64,000 nucleotides of DNA. It comes from Methylocystaceae bacterium (GTDB lineage Bacteria; Pseudomonadota; Alphaproteobacteria; Rhodospirillales; Terasakiellaceae). Each line of letters starts with the position of its first letter. Position 1 is the stretch's first letter. Both the position numbers and the translations under genes were made by a program. The DNA lies in assembly GCA_013373205.1 (NCBI GenBank), contig JABXIG010000011.1, positions 186,001 to 250,000 of the forward strand. The letters are read 5' to 3'. Below are positions 27,615-36,780 of the stretch, piece after piece. Under the pieces are notes generated by a model, which worked only from the letters and a program-made list of their open reading frames with translations, was not told where the DNA came from and did not search any database.

Positions 27615-28364
27615 TTACTTGTTGCGCCTGTGATGGCTGGTCCAGCTTTCTCGGCTTGGAACCGGAACAATGCGACGGCGTTTGCTGTGTTCTGGTGCAC
27701 CGGGATTGGCGGCATAAATCTGTTTTGTTGCTTCGATCAGGCAGACGCCAGCAAAGCCGGGGAAGAAACGATGCCCGACTTTTTCCCACACAGGGGCGGA
27801 CCCGATGACCATTCGTGATTTGGAAGGCGGCATGAAAAGGGCATATTCGACCCGTAACGGGGTAAACATATTATCGCGTAAAAGACCATTTAACTGTCGG
27901 GTGGAATAGGGACGCCCCAGTCCAAAGGGCGTACGCTCCATGCGCGCCCAGATGCCTGTGCGGTTGGGCACGACAATCAGGATTTTTCCGCTGCCGCTTA
28001 GGACCCGCCATGCTTCGCGCAAGAGGCTGCGCAACTGTTCTGAACATTCGACCGCATGTACGATCAGCACGCGATCCATGCTTAGGTCGGCAAGGGGAAG
28101 ATCAGCTTCATCCACAAGGCTGGTGAGTGATCGGGTTTCATTGGGCCAATGGAGCACGCCTTGTGAAGAAGGCATAAAAGCGAGAGTCCGTTCTGCATCG
28201 GACTTAAAGAGGCCGAGATAGGGCGTAGTGTACCCTAAACCCAGTATTTTTTGACCTTTGCAGTCAGGCCAAAGTTCACGGATGCGCCGACGGATCATCC
28301 GTCGGGCCGTACCACCAAGGGGCGTTCCGTAAAAATCTCTGATATCGACAACATCCATCCACAT
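27615..28364 (-). CDS. Class I SAM-dependent methyltransferase-like protein
   Basis: The 249-residue protein has a SAM-binding core in altered form (KILGLGYTTPYLGLF in place of the usual DxGxGxG loop) and the later motifs MDRVLIVHAVECSEQL and LREAWRVLSGSGKILIVVPNR. The substrate is unknown. It converges with metW, one base apart, and is transcribed divergently from gloB, an arrangement often seen in alphaproteobacteria. The C-terminal 30 residues are Arg/Ser-rich. Confidence 0.8.
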   Translation of the reverse strand: MWMDVVDIRDFYGTPLGGTARRMIRRRIRELWPDCKGQKILGLGYTTPYLGLFKSDAERTLAFMPSSQGVLHWPNETRSLTSLVDEADLPLADLSMDRVLIVHAVECSEQLRSLLREAWRVLSGSGKILIVVPNRTGIWARMERTPFGLGRPYSTRQLNGLLRDNMFTPLRVEYALFMPPSKSRMVIGSAPVWEKVGHRFFPGFAGVCLIEATKQIYAANPGAPEHSKRRRIVPVPSRESWTSHHRRNK

Positions 28365-28451
28365 GGGTTGAGTTTACTTTCTTTTTTAAACTGTGTCAGT
28401 TTTTGATTTTACTGTTATAGTCTTTAAAAATTACTTTTTCAGGGAAGAAAT

Positions 28452-29222
28452 ATGACTGCCTTACAAATAGAACAAGTGCCTGTTTTATCTGATAATTACG
28501 TTTATTTGATCCATGATCCCGAGACAGGCTGTTGCGCGTGTGTGGACCCGGCGGTATCTGTGCCTGTCAATGCGCGTTTGGATCAACTGGGTTGGCGCCT
28601 GACGCACATTCTGAATACACATCATCATAATGATCATATTGGCGGCAATCTAGAACTGAAGCAGGCTTATGACTGTGAGATCATTGGGGCAGAAAATGAT
28701 GCGGCACGTATTGCTGGGATTGATAGCAAGGTCCGCGATGGACAGACGTTTAAATTTGGCTCTAAAACCTGTAAAGTTTTCGAAGTCCCCGGACATACTA
28801 GCGGGCATATCGCATACTGGTTTGCAGAAGATAAGGCGCTTTTCTGTGGTGATACCTTATTTGCCTTGGGCTGTGGTCGTTTGTTTGAAGGCAGCCCTGC
28901 CCAAATGTGGGACAGTCTGTCCAAGTTAATGGCGTTGCCCGATGACACACGTGTTTTTTGTGCCCATGAATATACGCAAGCCAATGCCGCGTTTGCGATA
29001 ACGGTGGACCCGGATAATGCGGCGTTACAATCACGCATGACAGAGATTGAAACGTTGCGCAGTCAGGGGAAGCCAACGGTGCCATCAACCCTTTTACAGG
29101 AAAAACAAACCAACCCTTTTTTACGGCCCGAAGAAACCGGGGTACAAAAAGCCGTCGGATTGGTCGGGGAAGATGCGGTCCGTGTCTTTGCGGAAGTTCG
29201 TCGACTGAAAGATAATTTTTAA
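28452..29222 (+). CDS. gloB: Hydroxyacylglutathione hydrolase (glyoxalase II)
   Basis: The 256-residue metallo-beta-lactamase-fold enzyme hydrolyses S-lactoylglutathione. The metal motif reads NTHHHNDHIGG, with further ligands in VPGHTSGHIAYW, FCGDTLFALGCGRLFEG and CAHEYTQAN. The C-terminal helical domain ends with the family's NPFLRPEE. GGGAAG precedes the ATG. A GST gene follows 20 bases later, which fits glutathione-linked detoxification. Confidence 0.96.
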   Translation: MTALQIEQVPVLSDNYVYLIHDPETGCCACVDPAVSVPVNARLDQLGWRLTHILNTHHHNDHIGGNLELKQAYDCEIIGAENDAARIAGIDSKVRDGQTFKFGSKTCKVFEVPGHTSGHIAYWFAEDKALFCGDTLFALGCGRLFEGSPAQMWDSLSKLMALPDDTRVFCAHEYTQANAAFAITVDPDNAALQSRMTEIETLRSQGKPTVPSTLLQEKQTNPFLRPEETGVQKAVGLVGEDAVRVFAEVRRLKDNF

Positions 29223-29242
29223 AATAGGGAAAGATTAAAAAT

Positions 29243-29848
29243 ATGAAGCTTCGTTATTCAAGTACATCGCCTTATGTGCGCAAGACAATGGTCAGCCTGC
29301 ATGAGTTAGGGCTGATGGATCGGGTTGAATTGGAACCAACCAACGTTTGGGATCCTGAAACAGATATCAGCCTGACGAACCCTTTGGGTAAAGTGCCCGC
29401 CCTGACATTGGATGATGGCTATATTCTTTATGACTCCCCGGTTGTGTGTGAATATATCGATGCATTGGTGCCTGGTATTGTCCTGTTTCCGCAGACGGGC
29501 AAAGCGCGCTGGAAGGCGTTGCATTTTCAGGCGCTCGGCGATGGGATTACCGATGCGGGTGTTTTGTATTTGCTGGAAGGGCGCCGTCCAGAAAATGAAC
29601 AGTCCCCTAAATGGCGTGAACGTCAGTTAAACGTCATGATGCGTGGGCTGGATGCGCTGGAAAATGAAATTGATGAATTGGCAGGCGGTCCTTTGACCAT
29701 CGGTCAAATTTCGGTTGCCTGTTCAATTGGCTGGTTGATGTTCCGCTTTCCTGATCTGGACCTGCTGGCGAGCCGACCTAAGCTGAAAAACTGGTACGAA
29801 GCCTTTATTCAACGCCCATCCATGCAAGCAACACAACCGACAGAATGA
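29243..29848 (+). CDS. Glutathione S-transferase family protein
   Basis: The 201-residue GST has the N-terminal thioredoxin fold with STSPYVRKTMVSLHELGL, LGKVPALTLDDG (cis-Pro) and YDSPVVCEYIDAL, and a helical C-terminal domain with GPLTIGQISVAC. It resembles YibF-like enzymes; the substrate is unknown. It sits in a run of short genes from gloB to the kinase fusion, overlapping the next gene by four bases. Confidence 0.9.
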   Translation: MKLRYSSTSPYVRKTMVSLHELGLMDRVELEPTNVWDPETDISLTNPLGKVPALTLDDGYILYDSPVVCEYIDALVPGIVLFPQTGKARWKALHFQALGDGITDAGVLYLLEGRRPENEQSPKWRERQLNVMMRGLDALENEIDELAGGPLTIGQISVACSIGWLMFRFPDLDLLASRPKLKNWYEAFIQRPSMQATQPTE

Positions 29849-30267
29849 TGTCTGAAGCCGATGATCTAATTAATACCCTTGGCCTGCAACCGCACCCCGA
29901 AGGGGGCTATTACGCAGAAACCTTTCGCGACAAGGATGGTGAGGGCCGGGGGAGCTGTACAGCCATATATTATTTGTTGAAAGAGGGAGAGACATCCCAC
30001 TGGCACCGTGTGGATGCAGTGGAAATCTGGCATTGGTATGCGGGTTCACCTTTGGAATTGTTAATCAGCATTGATGAAAAAAAAGTCGACACCGTTTTAT
30101 TGGGGAACAATATAAAAGAAGGTCAGCGCCCCCAAGGGGTTGTCCCCAAGGATGCATGGCAGGCAGCACGCACATGCGGGGGCTGGGCCTTGGTGGGATG
30201 CACAGTATCTCCTGCTTTTGAATTTGCCGGATTTGAAATGGCCAAGCCAGGATGGGAGCCACAATAA
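29845..30267 (+). CDS. Cupin-domain protein (DUF985)
   Basis: The 140-residue cupin has PHPEGGYYAETFRD at the start, IYYLLKEGETSHWHRVDAVEIWHWY, and the closing AGFEMAKPGWEP. These are the DUF985 hallmarks; the histidines could bind a metal. No reaction is established for the family. It is translationally coupled to the GST gene upstream and abuts the next small membrane protein. Confidence 0.88.
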   Translation: MMSEADDLINTLGLQPHPEGGYYAETFRDKDGEGRGSCTAIYYLLKEGETSHWHRVDAVEIWHWYAGSPLELLISIDEKKVDTVLLGNNIKEGQRPQGVVPKDAWQAARTCGGWALVGCTVSPAFEFAGFEMAKPGWEPQ

Positions 30268-30507
30268 ATGTTACGTCCGGGCATAACGAGAGAACGACTG
30301 GCGGGCTTGTGCGCGCTGGGCGTTTTATTGTTTAGCCCGTCCCTGATTGGGATTTTTGACCGGGGTGGGGAGGTGACTTTTTTTGGGGTGCCTGTCTTGG
30401 TTGTCTATATTTTTGGTGTCTGGACAGCGTTGATTATTGTGGCGGCTGTTCTGATTATTCGCAGGCAACGCAACATTCAGGATCATATTGAGCTGGAGGA
30501 AGATTAA
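30268..30507 (+). CDS. Small two-segment membrane protein before the symporter-kinase
   Basis: The 79-residue protein has two membrane segments (LAGLCALGVLLFSPSLIGIF and LVVYIFGVWTALIIVAAVLII) and a charged C-terminal tail. It starts directly after the stop of the cupin gene and ends 5 bases before the symporter-kinase gene. Small membrane proteins often accompany SLC5 transporters, and a small cbrX gene precedes cbrA in pseudomonads; by analogy I expect it to assist or regulate the kinase. Confidence 0.8.
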   Translation: MLRPGITRERLAGLCALGVLLFSPSLIGIFDRGGEVTFFGVPVLVVYIFGVWTALIIVAAVLIIRRQRNIQDHIELEED

Positions 30508-30512
30508 CCTCC

Positions 30513-33233
30513 ATGCTGTCAAATACATCAATTTTTTTGGCTTCTGCCGCTTATCTTGGTCTGCTGTTTGCGATCGCCTATTGGGGGGACCGCCGCGCAG
30601 AACAGGGACGAAGCCTGTTAAAAAATCCGACCATTTATGCCTTGTCTATTGCGGTATATTGTACCACCTGGACTTTTTACGGAAGTGTGGGGCGCGCGGC
30701 GACCACAGGGGTTGGGTTTTTGCCCATCTATCTTGGCCCCACCCTGACGTTCCTGTTGGGGTGGTTTGTGATTGGCAAAATCATGCGGATCAGCCGTAAA
30801 TACCGCATTACATCCATCGCTGATTTTGTGTCTTCGCGCTATGGTAAAAGCCATGTGTTGGGGGGATTGGTTACGGTCATCGCTGTGGTCGGCATCATGC
30901 CTTATATCTCGTTGCAGTTAAAGGCGGTTTGGACCAGTTATAACGTGTTGGTCGATACGCCTCAGGTAGCCCCGCACGGGTTATGGGATGACAAGGCACT
31001 GTATGTTGCTTTGTTAATGGCAGCTTTTACCATTGTGTTTGGCACTCGTCATATTGATGTGACCGAACAGCATGAAGGCATGGTGACTGCCATTGCCTTT
31101 GAATCCGTGGTCAAGTTGTTGGCTTTTACGGCGGTTGGTTTTTTTGTCAGCTATGGCATGTTCGACGGGGTTTCCGATATTTATGCCCGCGCGGCGGCTC
31201 ATCAAGACCTTGCCAGCCTGTTGACCATGAGCCATGCAGAAGGCAACTGGCTGACGTTGGGGATTCTGGCCATGGTGGTGGCGATTTTCCTGCCCCGTCA
31301 GTTTCAGGTCATCATCGTTGAAAATACAGATGAAAGGCACCTGAATTATGCCATCTGGATGTTTCCGCTTTATTTGTTGTTGATTAACCTATTTGTTCTG
31401 CCCATTGCGTTGGGCGGTTTGCTTTATTTCAGCGATGGCGGGGTGGACGCAGATACCTTTGTTCTCGCCCTACCTTTGGCGGAAGGGCGTCCTTGGTTGG
31501 CCTTATTTGTTTTTATCGGTGGATTGTCTGCGGCTACTGGCATGGTGATTGTGGCGGCTATTGGACTGTCCACCATGATCTGTAACGATCTGGTGATGCC
31601 GATCTTGCTGCGTTTTTTTAAAGAGCGGCTGGAAAAACGTCGCGATATGAGCCTATTGCTTTTATTTATCCGGCGCATGGCAATTTTGATGATTTTGCTG
31701 CTGGGTTTTCTTTATTATCGCATCATCGGGGAATCGTATGCTCTGGTGACCATCGGTCTGGTATCCTTTGCGGCGGCGGCACAGTTTGCCCCGGTGATTT
31801 TGGGGGGAATTTACTGGAAAGGTGGCACGCAACGCGGTGCGGTTGCGGGGTTGTTAACCGGGTTTCTGGTTTGGGGCTATACGCTGGTGTTGCCGTCCTT
31901 TGCCTTGTCTGGCTGGTTACCGATTTCTTTTGTTAATCATGGTCCATTTGATATTGAACTGTTAAAGCCTTATGCCTTATTTGGTCTGGTGGAAAGTGAC
32001 CATATCACCCATTCCATGTTCTGGTCGATGATCGCCAACATCGGCATGTATATCATGGTGTCTTTGTTTGATCGTCCCAGTGCGATTGAACGTATTCAGG
32101 CCACCTTGTTTGTTGAAGTTGATCGCCAAAAATCCCTTAATCAGTCCGCAGGTTTTTGGGGCGCACAAATCTCGGTCAAGGAATTACGCAATCTGTCTGC
32201 GCGCTATATCGGGACAAACGCGGCCTTAAAAGCCTTTGATGATCATGCCAAACGGCGCAAGATTGACACGGTTCATTGGGATATGGCTCAGCCGTTTACC
32301 GTGCGGTTTTGTGAACGGCTATTGGCTGGTGCCATCGGCTCGGCCTCGGCCCGGGTGTTGGTAGCGTCTGTTGTGAAAGGCAAAGGCGCAAGCTTGGATG
32401 AGATGCTGGAAGTGCTCGATGAAGCCTCACACGTCATTGAATATTCCCACCAGTTGGAACAAAAATCCAATGCCTTACAGGAAGCCACGGCAGAATTGAA
32501 AGAAGCCAACGCAAGACTTCGCCAGTTGGATCGATTGAAAGATGAATTTCTTTCTCACGTCGCCCATGAATTGCGTACGCCTTTGACCTCAATCCGCGGC
32601 TTTACCGAAATTCTGCATGATAACCCGGATCTTGATCTGGATAAACGCCAGCAGTTCTTGGGCGTGATGGTGGAAGAAAGCCAACGATTGACCCGTTTGA
32701 TTAATCAGGTGCTGGATTTAGCCCGTATCGAATCGGGGCGGGAAACATGGGATATTGGCGAAGTTGAAATGCGCGATGTTATTAAACACGCCATCGAAAC
32801 TTTGCAGACTGAATGTGAAAAAGACGGTGTGCATTTACATGTAGAAGTTCCGAAATACCTATCTCTGGTCAAAGGGGATAAGGACAAGCTGACACAGGTC
32901 ATCATCAATCTGGTGTCAAATGCGCAGAAAATCTACAAAGGGCAGGGTGGCGAAGTGAATATCACGCTGTTGGATAAAGGCGATCATGTGCGTGTGGGGG
33001 TTGAGGATTTCGGTCCCGGTCTTCATGCAGATGAACTGGAACTGGTGTTTGAAAAATTCTATCAGGCCAAACAGGTCGGCACAGGAAACCCGACAGGTTC
33101 CGGTCTTGGGCTTGCCATCTGTCAGCGCATCATCAATCATTTAGGCGGACGTATCTGGGTGGAAAGTGAGTATGGCAAAGGCGCGACTTTTTACTTTACC
33201 GTGCCATTTTCAGATCGTGCGTTGAAGACGTGA
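30513..33233 (+). CDS. SLC5 transporter-sensor histidine kinase fusion (CbrA-like)
   Basis: The 906-residue protein joins a sodium/solute symporter domain (residues about 5-490, 12-13 membrane segments) to a STAC-like linker (about 540-650), a coiled coil, a HisKA domain with phosphorylated His in FLSHVAHELRTPLTSIRGF (about residue 685), and an ATPase domain (LVSNAQKIYKG, FGPGLHADE, GSGLGLAICQRI). It belongs with CbrA-type sensors, which couple nutrient uptake or sensing to carbon use. No PAS domain and no adjacent response regulator are present, so its partner lies elsewhere. GGAGG lies 13 bases before the ATG. Confidence 0.93.
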   Translation: MLSNTSIFLASAAYLGLLFAIAYWGDRRAEQGRSLLKNPTIYALSIAVYCTTWTFYGSVGRAATTGVGFLPIYLGPTLTFLLGWFVIGKIMRISRKYRITSIADFVSSRYGKSHVLGGLVTVIAVVGIMPYISLQLKAVWTSYNVLVDTPQVAPHGLWDDKALYVALLMAAFTIVFGTRHIDVTEQHEGMVTAIAFESVVKLLAFTAVGFFVSYGMFDGVSDIYARAAAHQDLASLLTMSHAEGNWLTLGILAMVVAIFLPRQFQVIIVENTDERHLNYAIWMFPLYLLLINLFVLPIALGGLLYFSDGGVDADTFVLALPLAEGRPWLALFVFIGGLSAATGMVIVAAIGLSTMICNDLVMPILLRFFKERLEKRRDMSLLLLFIRRMAILMILLLGFLYYRIIGESYALVTIGLVSFAAAAQFAPVILGGIYWKGGTQRGAVAGLLTGFLVWGYTLVLPSFALSGWLPISFVNHGPFDIELLKPYALFGLVESDHITHSMFWSMIANIGMYIMVSLFDRPSAIERIQATLFVEVDRQKSLNQSAGFWGAQISVKELRNLSARYIGTNAALKAFDDHAKRRKIDTVHWDMAQPFTVRFCERLLAGAIGSASARVLVASVVKGKGASLDEMLEVLDEASHVIEYSHQLEQKSNALQEATAELKEANARLRQLDRLKDEFLSHVAHELRTPLTSIRGFTEILHDNPDLDLDKRQQFLGVMVEESQRLTRLINQVLDLARIESGRETWDIGEVEMRDVIKHAIETLQTECEKDGVHLHVEVPKYLSLVKGDKDKLTQVIINLVSNAQKIYKGQGGEVNITLLDKGDHVRVGVEDFGPGLHADELELVFEKFYQAKQVGTGNPTGSGLGLAICQRIINHLGGRIWVESEYGKGATFYFTVPFSDRALKT

Positions 33234-33246
33234 TGATAAGCGTGTT

Positions 33247-33303
33247 CCTGCGAAAGCAGGGATATTTTCGATTGGGGTAAAAGGCACCTGTTTTCACAGG
33301 TGC
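33247..33303. terminator. Two hairpins between convergent genes
   Basis: CCTGC-GAAA-GCAGG (33247-33260) and a perfect 8-bp stem GCACCTGT/ACAGGTGC (33284-33303) lie between the kinase fusion and the reductase gene. On the minus strand the second is followed by CTTTT, so it can end the paaX-reductase transcript. The first resembles the core of the other intergenic palindromes in the window. Confidence 0.6.
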
Positions 33304-33314
33304 ACAGTTTGAAC

Positions 33315-34586
33315 TTAAAAAGTCACAATTTTTTCACGCACACGGCCTTCGCGGGCGGCATGCTCTTCTTGCTGTTCAATACGTTTCCAATTGTCAAAAT
33401 CAACCGTTTCGACGCTGCGTTCTGACAGTAATTGATCCAGTCCTGAGGGGCCTTGTTTGTCACTTGGGCCTGCAAATTCATCAATGGCCCGTTTGGCCAT
33501 TTCCATGGATTCTTTGCGATTGGTCGGGATGGTGCCTTGCGGGCCGTGTTTTGCCCAGCCGGACACATACACACCAGCTTCCACTGCGCCTTCTTTATTT
33601 CTAACAATTGTGCCGTCCATGGGGAGCCCGTCAAAGGGTTGTGTCGCATAGCCAATGGCGGAAATAACGCTGGATACTTCAATTTCAAACGTTTTGCCTG
33701 TGCCAGTCACGCGACCGTCTTTCAATTCGGTGCGTTCCAGTTTCAAGCCTTCGACTTGATCATCGCCTAAAATGGCAATGGGTTTGGCCCAGAATTGCAT
33801 ATGCAGGGTCTTGTCTTTATCGCCTCTGTCTTGATCTTTCAGCCCTTTAAGGATTTCCAGATTCTTTTCTTTATTCTTTAAGGATTTCGGGTCGTCATTT
33901 TCTGGCACTTCTGTAAGGTCATCATTCAAAATGACCGGATGGCAATGGGCAAGATGACCCAGCTCATTTGCTTCTGAAGGCGTAAAGGCAGCTTGTGCCG
34001 CCCCGCGGCGCCCGATCATGTAAAAGTCTGTTATGTTTGTGGCACGGATACGGTCTTCGGCGTGAACGCAAAGGTCAGAACCTTCCATTTCTTCCATGGA
34101 TTTAGCAAGCACGCGCACAATATCGATGGCGACGTTGCCGTTACCAATGATCGCGACACCTTTCGGGCCGAGTTTGGGGGCGAGATCAACAAAATCAGGA
34201 TGACCGTTATACCAGCCGACAAATTCAGCTGAACCATACACACCTTTCAGGTCTTCCCCGGCGATACCGAGCTTACGATCAAGCGAGGCACCGATGGCAA
34301 GAAAAACGATATCGTAAAGGTCTTTCAATTCCTCGTAGCTGACATCGCGGCCGATCTCCACATTGCCGACAAAACGAACGTCATCATTTTGCATGGTGCG
34401 TTCAAACTGGCGTGTGACATTTTTTGTGCCCTGATGATCCGGGGCCACACCGGCGCGCACCAGCCCAAAAGGGGTGTGCAGACGGTCGATAATGTCGATC
34501 TGACAACCGGGCAGTTTCTTGGCAAATGTATCGGCGGCATAAAAGCCGCTGGGACCTGAACCGATAATGGCGATTTTAGCGCTCAT
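33315..34586 (-). CDS. Ferredoxin/flavodoxin-NADP+ reductase, adrenodoxin-reductase type (FprA-like)
   Basis: The 423-residue flavoprotein has an FAD site at the N terminus (IIGSGPSGFYAADTFAKKL), the family stretch TPFGLVRAGVAPDHQGTKNV, an NADP site (VAIIGNGNVAIDIVRVLA) and the C-terminal SGWAKHGPQGTIPTNR. Known members pass electrons from NADPH to ferredoxins or flavodoxins. Its ATG overlaps the paaX stop by four bases, so it is made with the phenylacetate repressor. I infer that it feeds the island's diiron proteins through the flavodoxin at 49834. It is not PaaE: it lacks a plant-type [2Fe-2S] domain. Confidence 0.9.
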   Translation of the reverse strand: MSAKIAIIGSGPSGFYAADTFAKKLPGCQIDIIDRLHTPFGLVRAGVAPDHQGTKNVTRQFERTMQNDDVRFVGNVEIGRDVSYEELKDLYDIVFLAIGASLDRKLGIAGEDLKGVYGSAEFVGWYNGHPDFVDLAPKLGPKGVAIIGNGNVAIDIVRVLAKSMEEMEGSDLCVHAEDRIRATNITDFYMIGRRGAAQAAFTPSEANELGHLAHCHPVILNDDLTEVPENDDPKSLKNKEKNLEILKGLKDQDRGDKDKTLHMQFWAKPIAILGDDQVEGLKLERTELKDGRVTGTGKTFEIEVSSVISAIGYATQPFDGLPMDGTIVRNKEGAVEAGVYVSGWAKHGPQGTIPTNRKESMEMAKRAIDEFAGPSDKQGPSGLDQLLSERSVETVDFDNWKRIEQQEEHAAREGRVREKIVTF

Positions 34587-35554
34587 AGGGTGAGTAACTC
34601 CTCATTCGAAGTGGTTTCTGCAATGCCGTCCAGACCGCCAAAGCGGTTGAAGAAATAAGGGCTGACATCGGGAAGCGGGCCTTCTGCTGTTTCCAGCTGG
34701 TTTTCAAGATGTTTTTCTGCACTAGGCGTGCACAAGCGATAAAGATTGGCACAAAGCGAGGCGGCGGTTGATCCGGGCCAGTCTGTGTTTAACAGTTCAT
34801 CCGGTAACATGGGGTCGCGCAACATGATACGGCGATATTCATGGATCAAAAGGGTGCGGACCATAAAAGCACTTTCCGGGTTGATCTCGCTTTCCCCACT
34901 TAAGGCATGATAGAGTGGGCGAAAGGCATCGAGGAAATGATTATAGTCTTTGGATAATTGATCGAGATCCCAGCTGCTATGCACCATATTACGATGCGGG
35001 GCGGTGCCTGAATGACGATCGGCACGGGCACCCATGGTGACCACCTGATCTGTCACGTCCAGATCCTGAATAATTTGGCGCACAGCCCGAATGTCGGCGG
35101 CCGGATGGGCAAATACGTTGGGCGAAACGGTTCCAAAACCCAGCCACTGAAATTCCCGGCGCAACTGATCGCGGGTTTCCTGTGGCAGATTGGCTTTATT
35201 CACAACAACCATCAACCACTCCCCATTCCAGGATTTTTGTGGGGAGGCGTAAATCCGGCGGTGTGCTGTTTCGAAACGGCGGCGGCCTATCTCGGTAAGT
35301 TTATAGTAACTGCGCCGCCCGATCTGGGTTGACGTCAGCCATTGATCTTTGGACAGTCGAAAGACAGCGGTGCGGACCATACGTTCAGATAGGCCAAGAG
35401 GTTCCACCAAGTTGATGAGACTGCCCAACCAGACCGATCCCCCATGGGGTAGGATCGCATCACCATAAACGGTCACCAAAAGAGACTTGGCGCGCAAAGT
35501 GGTTTTGTCGCGTAACTCTATAATAGCATCCTGAATTTTTTTGTTTTTGCTCAT
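34583..35554 (-). CDS. paaX: Phenylacetate pathway repressor PaaX
   Basis: The 323-residue PaaX-family regulator has an N-terminal winged helix (GLSERMVRTAVFRLSKDQWL, then IGRRSYYKLTEIGRRRFE), a central ferredoxin-like domain (WNGEWLMVVVNKANL) and the C-terminal PaaX domain with HEYRRIMLRDPMLPDELL. Family members repress paa genes and release DNA on binding phenylacetyl-CoA. It is divergent from the diiron gene at 35925 across a 370-base AT-rich gap and cotranscribed with the reductase. It is strong evidence that this region is a phenylacetate system. Confidence 0.93.
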   Translation of the reverse strand: MSKNKKIQDAIIELRDKTTLRAKSLLVTVYGDAILPHGGSVWLGSLINLVEPLGLSERMVRTAVFRLSKDQWLTSTQIGRRSYYKLTEIGRRRFETAHRRIYASPQKSWNGEWLMVVVNKANLPQETRDQLRREFQWLGFGTVSPNVFAHPAADIRAVRQIIQDLDVTDQVVTMGARADRHSGTAPHRNMVHSSWDLDQLSKDYNHFLDAFRPLYHALSGESEINPESAFMVRTLLIHEYRRIMLRDPMLPDELLNTDWPGSTAASLCANLYRLCTPSAEKHLENQLETAEGPLPDVSPYFFNRFGGLDGIAETTSNEELLTL

Positions 35555-35819
35555 ATCTTGAATAGGCCTTTGTGATGGTCGGTGGGTCTCATTTTGCTGC
35601 TAAGTCATAGCACAACTGCTTTTCCTTTACAGCGATAAGTCCATCACGGGTTATAATAGTTACCGTTTTTGATTATGTCATTATAAAAAGTGTAACATAT
35701 TATTTTTTATATCAAATGAAATCAATTTATACATTGTTAAAATACTGAAAAATATAACAGTTTATATAGGTTTTTTGATGGTTGTCTTGAAAGGCATAAA
35801 AAAGCGTTTGACGAATATA

Positions 35820-35864
35820 ATATGATACACTAATCTCTTAAAAGAATCATTAAGTGTGTCATAT
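35820..35864. promoter_or_regulatory. Imperfect inverted repeat, candidate operator
   Basis: ATATGATACACTAAT (35820-35834) faces ATTAAGTGTGTCATAT (35849-35864): 14 of 15 positions match after one gap and one substitution. It lies 60-105 bases before the diiron gene and overlaps a possible promoter (TTGACG at 35808). It is the best operator candidate in the 370-base gap 35555-35924 between paaX and the diiron gene; the rest of the gap is AT-rich with no gene. PaaX or the MarR protein at 52741 could bind it. Confidence 0.45.
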
Positions 35865-35924
35865 AAAGCGTTCAAGGCGAATAACCGCACTTGAATGGCC
35901 AAAGGAAACAGTTGGAGGAAACAG

Positions 35925-36752
35925 ATGGCTAATTGGAAGACTTACGACAAAGGTGATGAATTACCTGAAGAGTACAAAACTCTTTTGCTCAATCTGATGA
36001 GCTTTCAGGCTGATTCAGAATATGCAGGTGCACAGCGTGTTGCTGAAAACATGCGTTTTGCTCCGCGCCCTGAAGAAGCCTATCGTTTGTCGAAAAAGGT
36101 TATGGAAGAAATGGGTCACGGCTATTATGTCTGGAACCTGATGTCCGACCTGGGTGTTGATGTGAACGCACGTCTGCGTGAACTGGTAACGAACCCGAAC
36201 AACCCAGATCCGGAAAAAGTAACAATCATCAACGGTTTCCGTAAGGAAAACTGGTCTAAATTGTTTGAATGCTGGGAAGATGTTGCCCTGTTTTCAACTG
36301 TTGTGACCCCGGCGGCTGTTGCGTTTTTGGGCCAGTACCGTGAATGTTCTTACCTGCCATGGGCGCGTGTGAATGTACGTATTCATAAAGAAGAATACGG
36401 TCACCTTGCTTTTGGTGTTTGGGCTTCCAAGCGCTGCATCGAGTTTGGCGGTGAAGAAACACGTGAATTCATGCAAAAGCGTATTGAAAAGTTCATGAAA
36501 GTCGGTCTTGGTTTCTACGGTCGTCCGTCCAAGCCGGGTGAAAAACAATCTGCCATGTTCGATAAATATTATGAATACGGCATCAAAGTGAAAAAGCCGG
36601 AAGAGCTGCAGGAAGAATATCTGGAACTGCTGGAATCTCGCTTGAAAGAAGTTGGTCTGGAAATGCCGCAAGGCGTTGAAGCTGACTACGACATGCGTGT
36701 TGGCTATGAAGCTGCAGATCTGGATATGCAAGTATCCAAAGCCGCAAGCTAA
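35925..36752 (+). CDS. Ferritin-like diiron protein 1, PaaA/PaaC family
   Basis: The 275-residue protein belongs to the phenylacetic-acid catabolic PaaA/PaaC family. It keeps carboxylate and His residues in diiron order: E32 (ADSEYAG), E62-x-x-H65 (EEMGHGYY) and E157-x-x-H160 (KEEYGHLA), matching E42, E72/H75 and the second ExxH of E. coli PaaA. A further Glu (E140, YRECSY) precedes a CSY motif shared with diiron protein 2. I infer the catalytic subunit of a phenylacetyl-CoA epoxidase-like enzyme. GGAGGA lies 5 bases before the ATG at 35925; an ATG at 35895 has no binding site. No paaB, paaD or paaE follows. Confidence 0.85.
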   Translation: MANWKTYDKGDELPEEYKTLLLNLMSFQADSEYAGAQRVAENMRFAPRPEEAYRLSKKVMEEMGHGYYVWNLMSDLGVDVNARLRELVTNPNNPDPEKVTIINGFRKENWSKLFECWEDVALFSTVVTPAAVAFLGQYRECSYLPWARVNVRIHKEEYGHLAFGVWASKRCIEFGGEETREFMQKRIEKFMKVGLGFYGRPSKPGEKQSAMFDKYYEYGIKVKKPEELQEEYLELLESRLKEVGLEMPQGVEADYDMRVGYEAADLDMQVSKAAS

Positions 36753-36780
36753 ACGGACATAACATTAAGGAGGCGTTAGC

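Noticed and set aside
33315-34586. The reductase as PaaE
   Set aside because: It has the adrenodoxin-reductase FAD and NADP motifs and no plant-type [2Fe-2S] Cys cluster, so it is a different family from PaaE.
35895-35924. ATG at 35895 as start of diiron protein 1
   Set aside because: No ribosome binding site precedes it, whereas GGAGGA stands 5 bases before the ATG at 35925.
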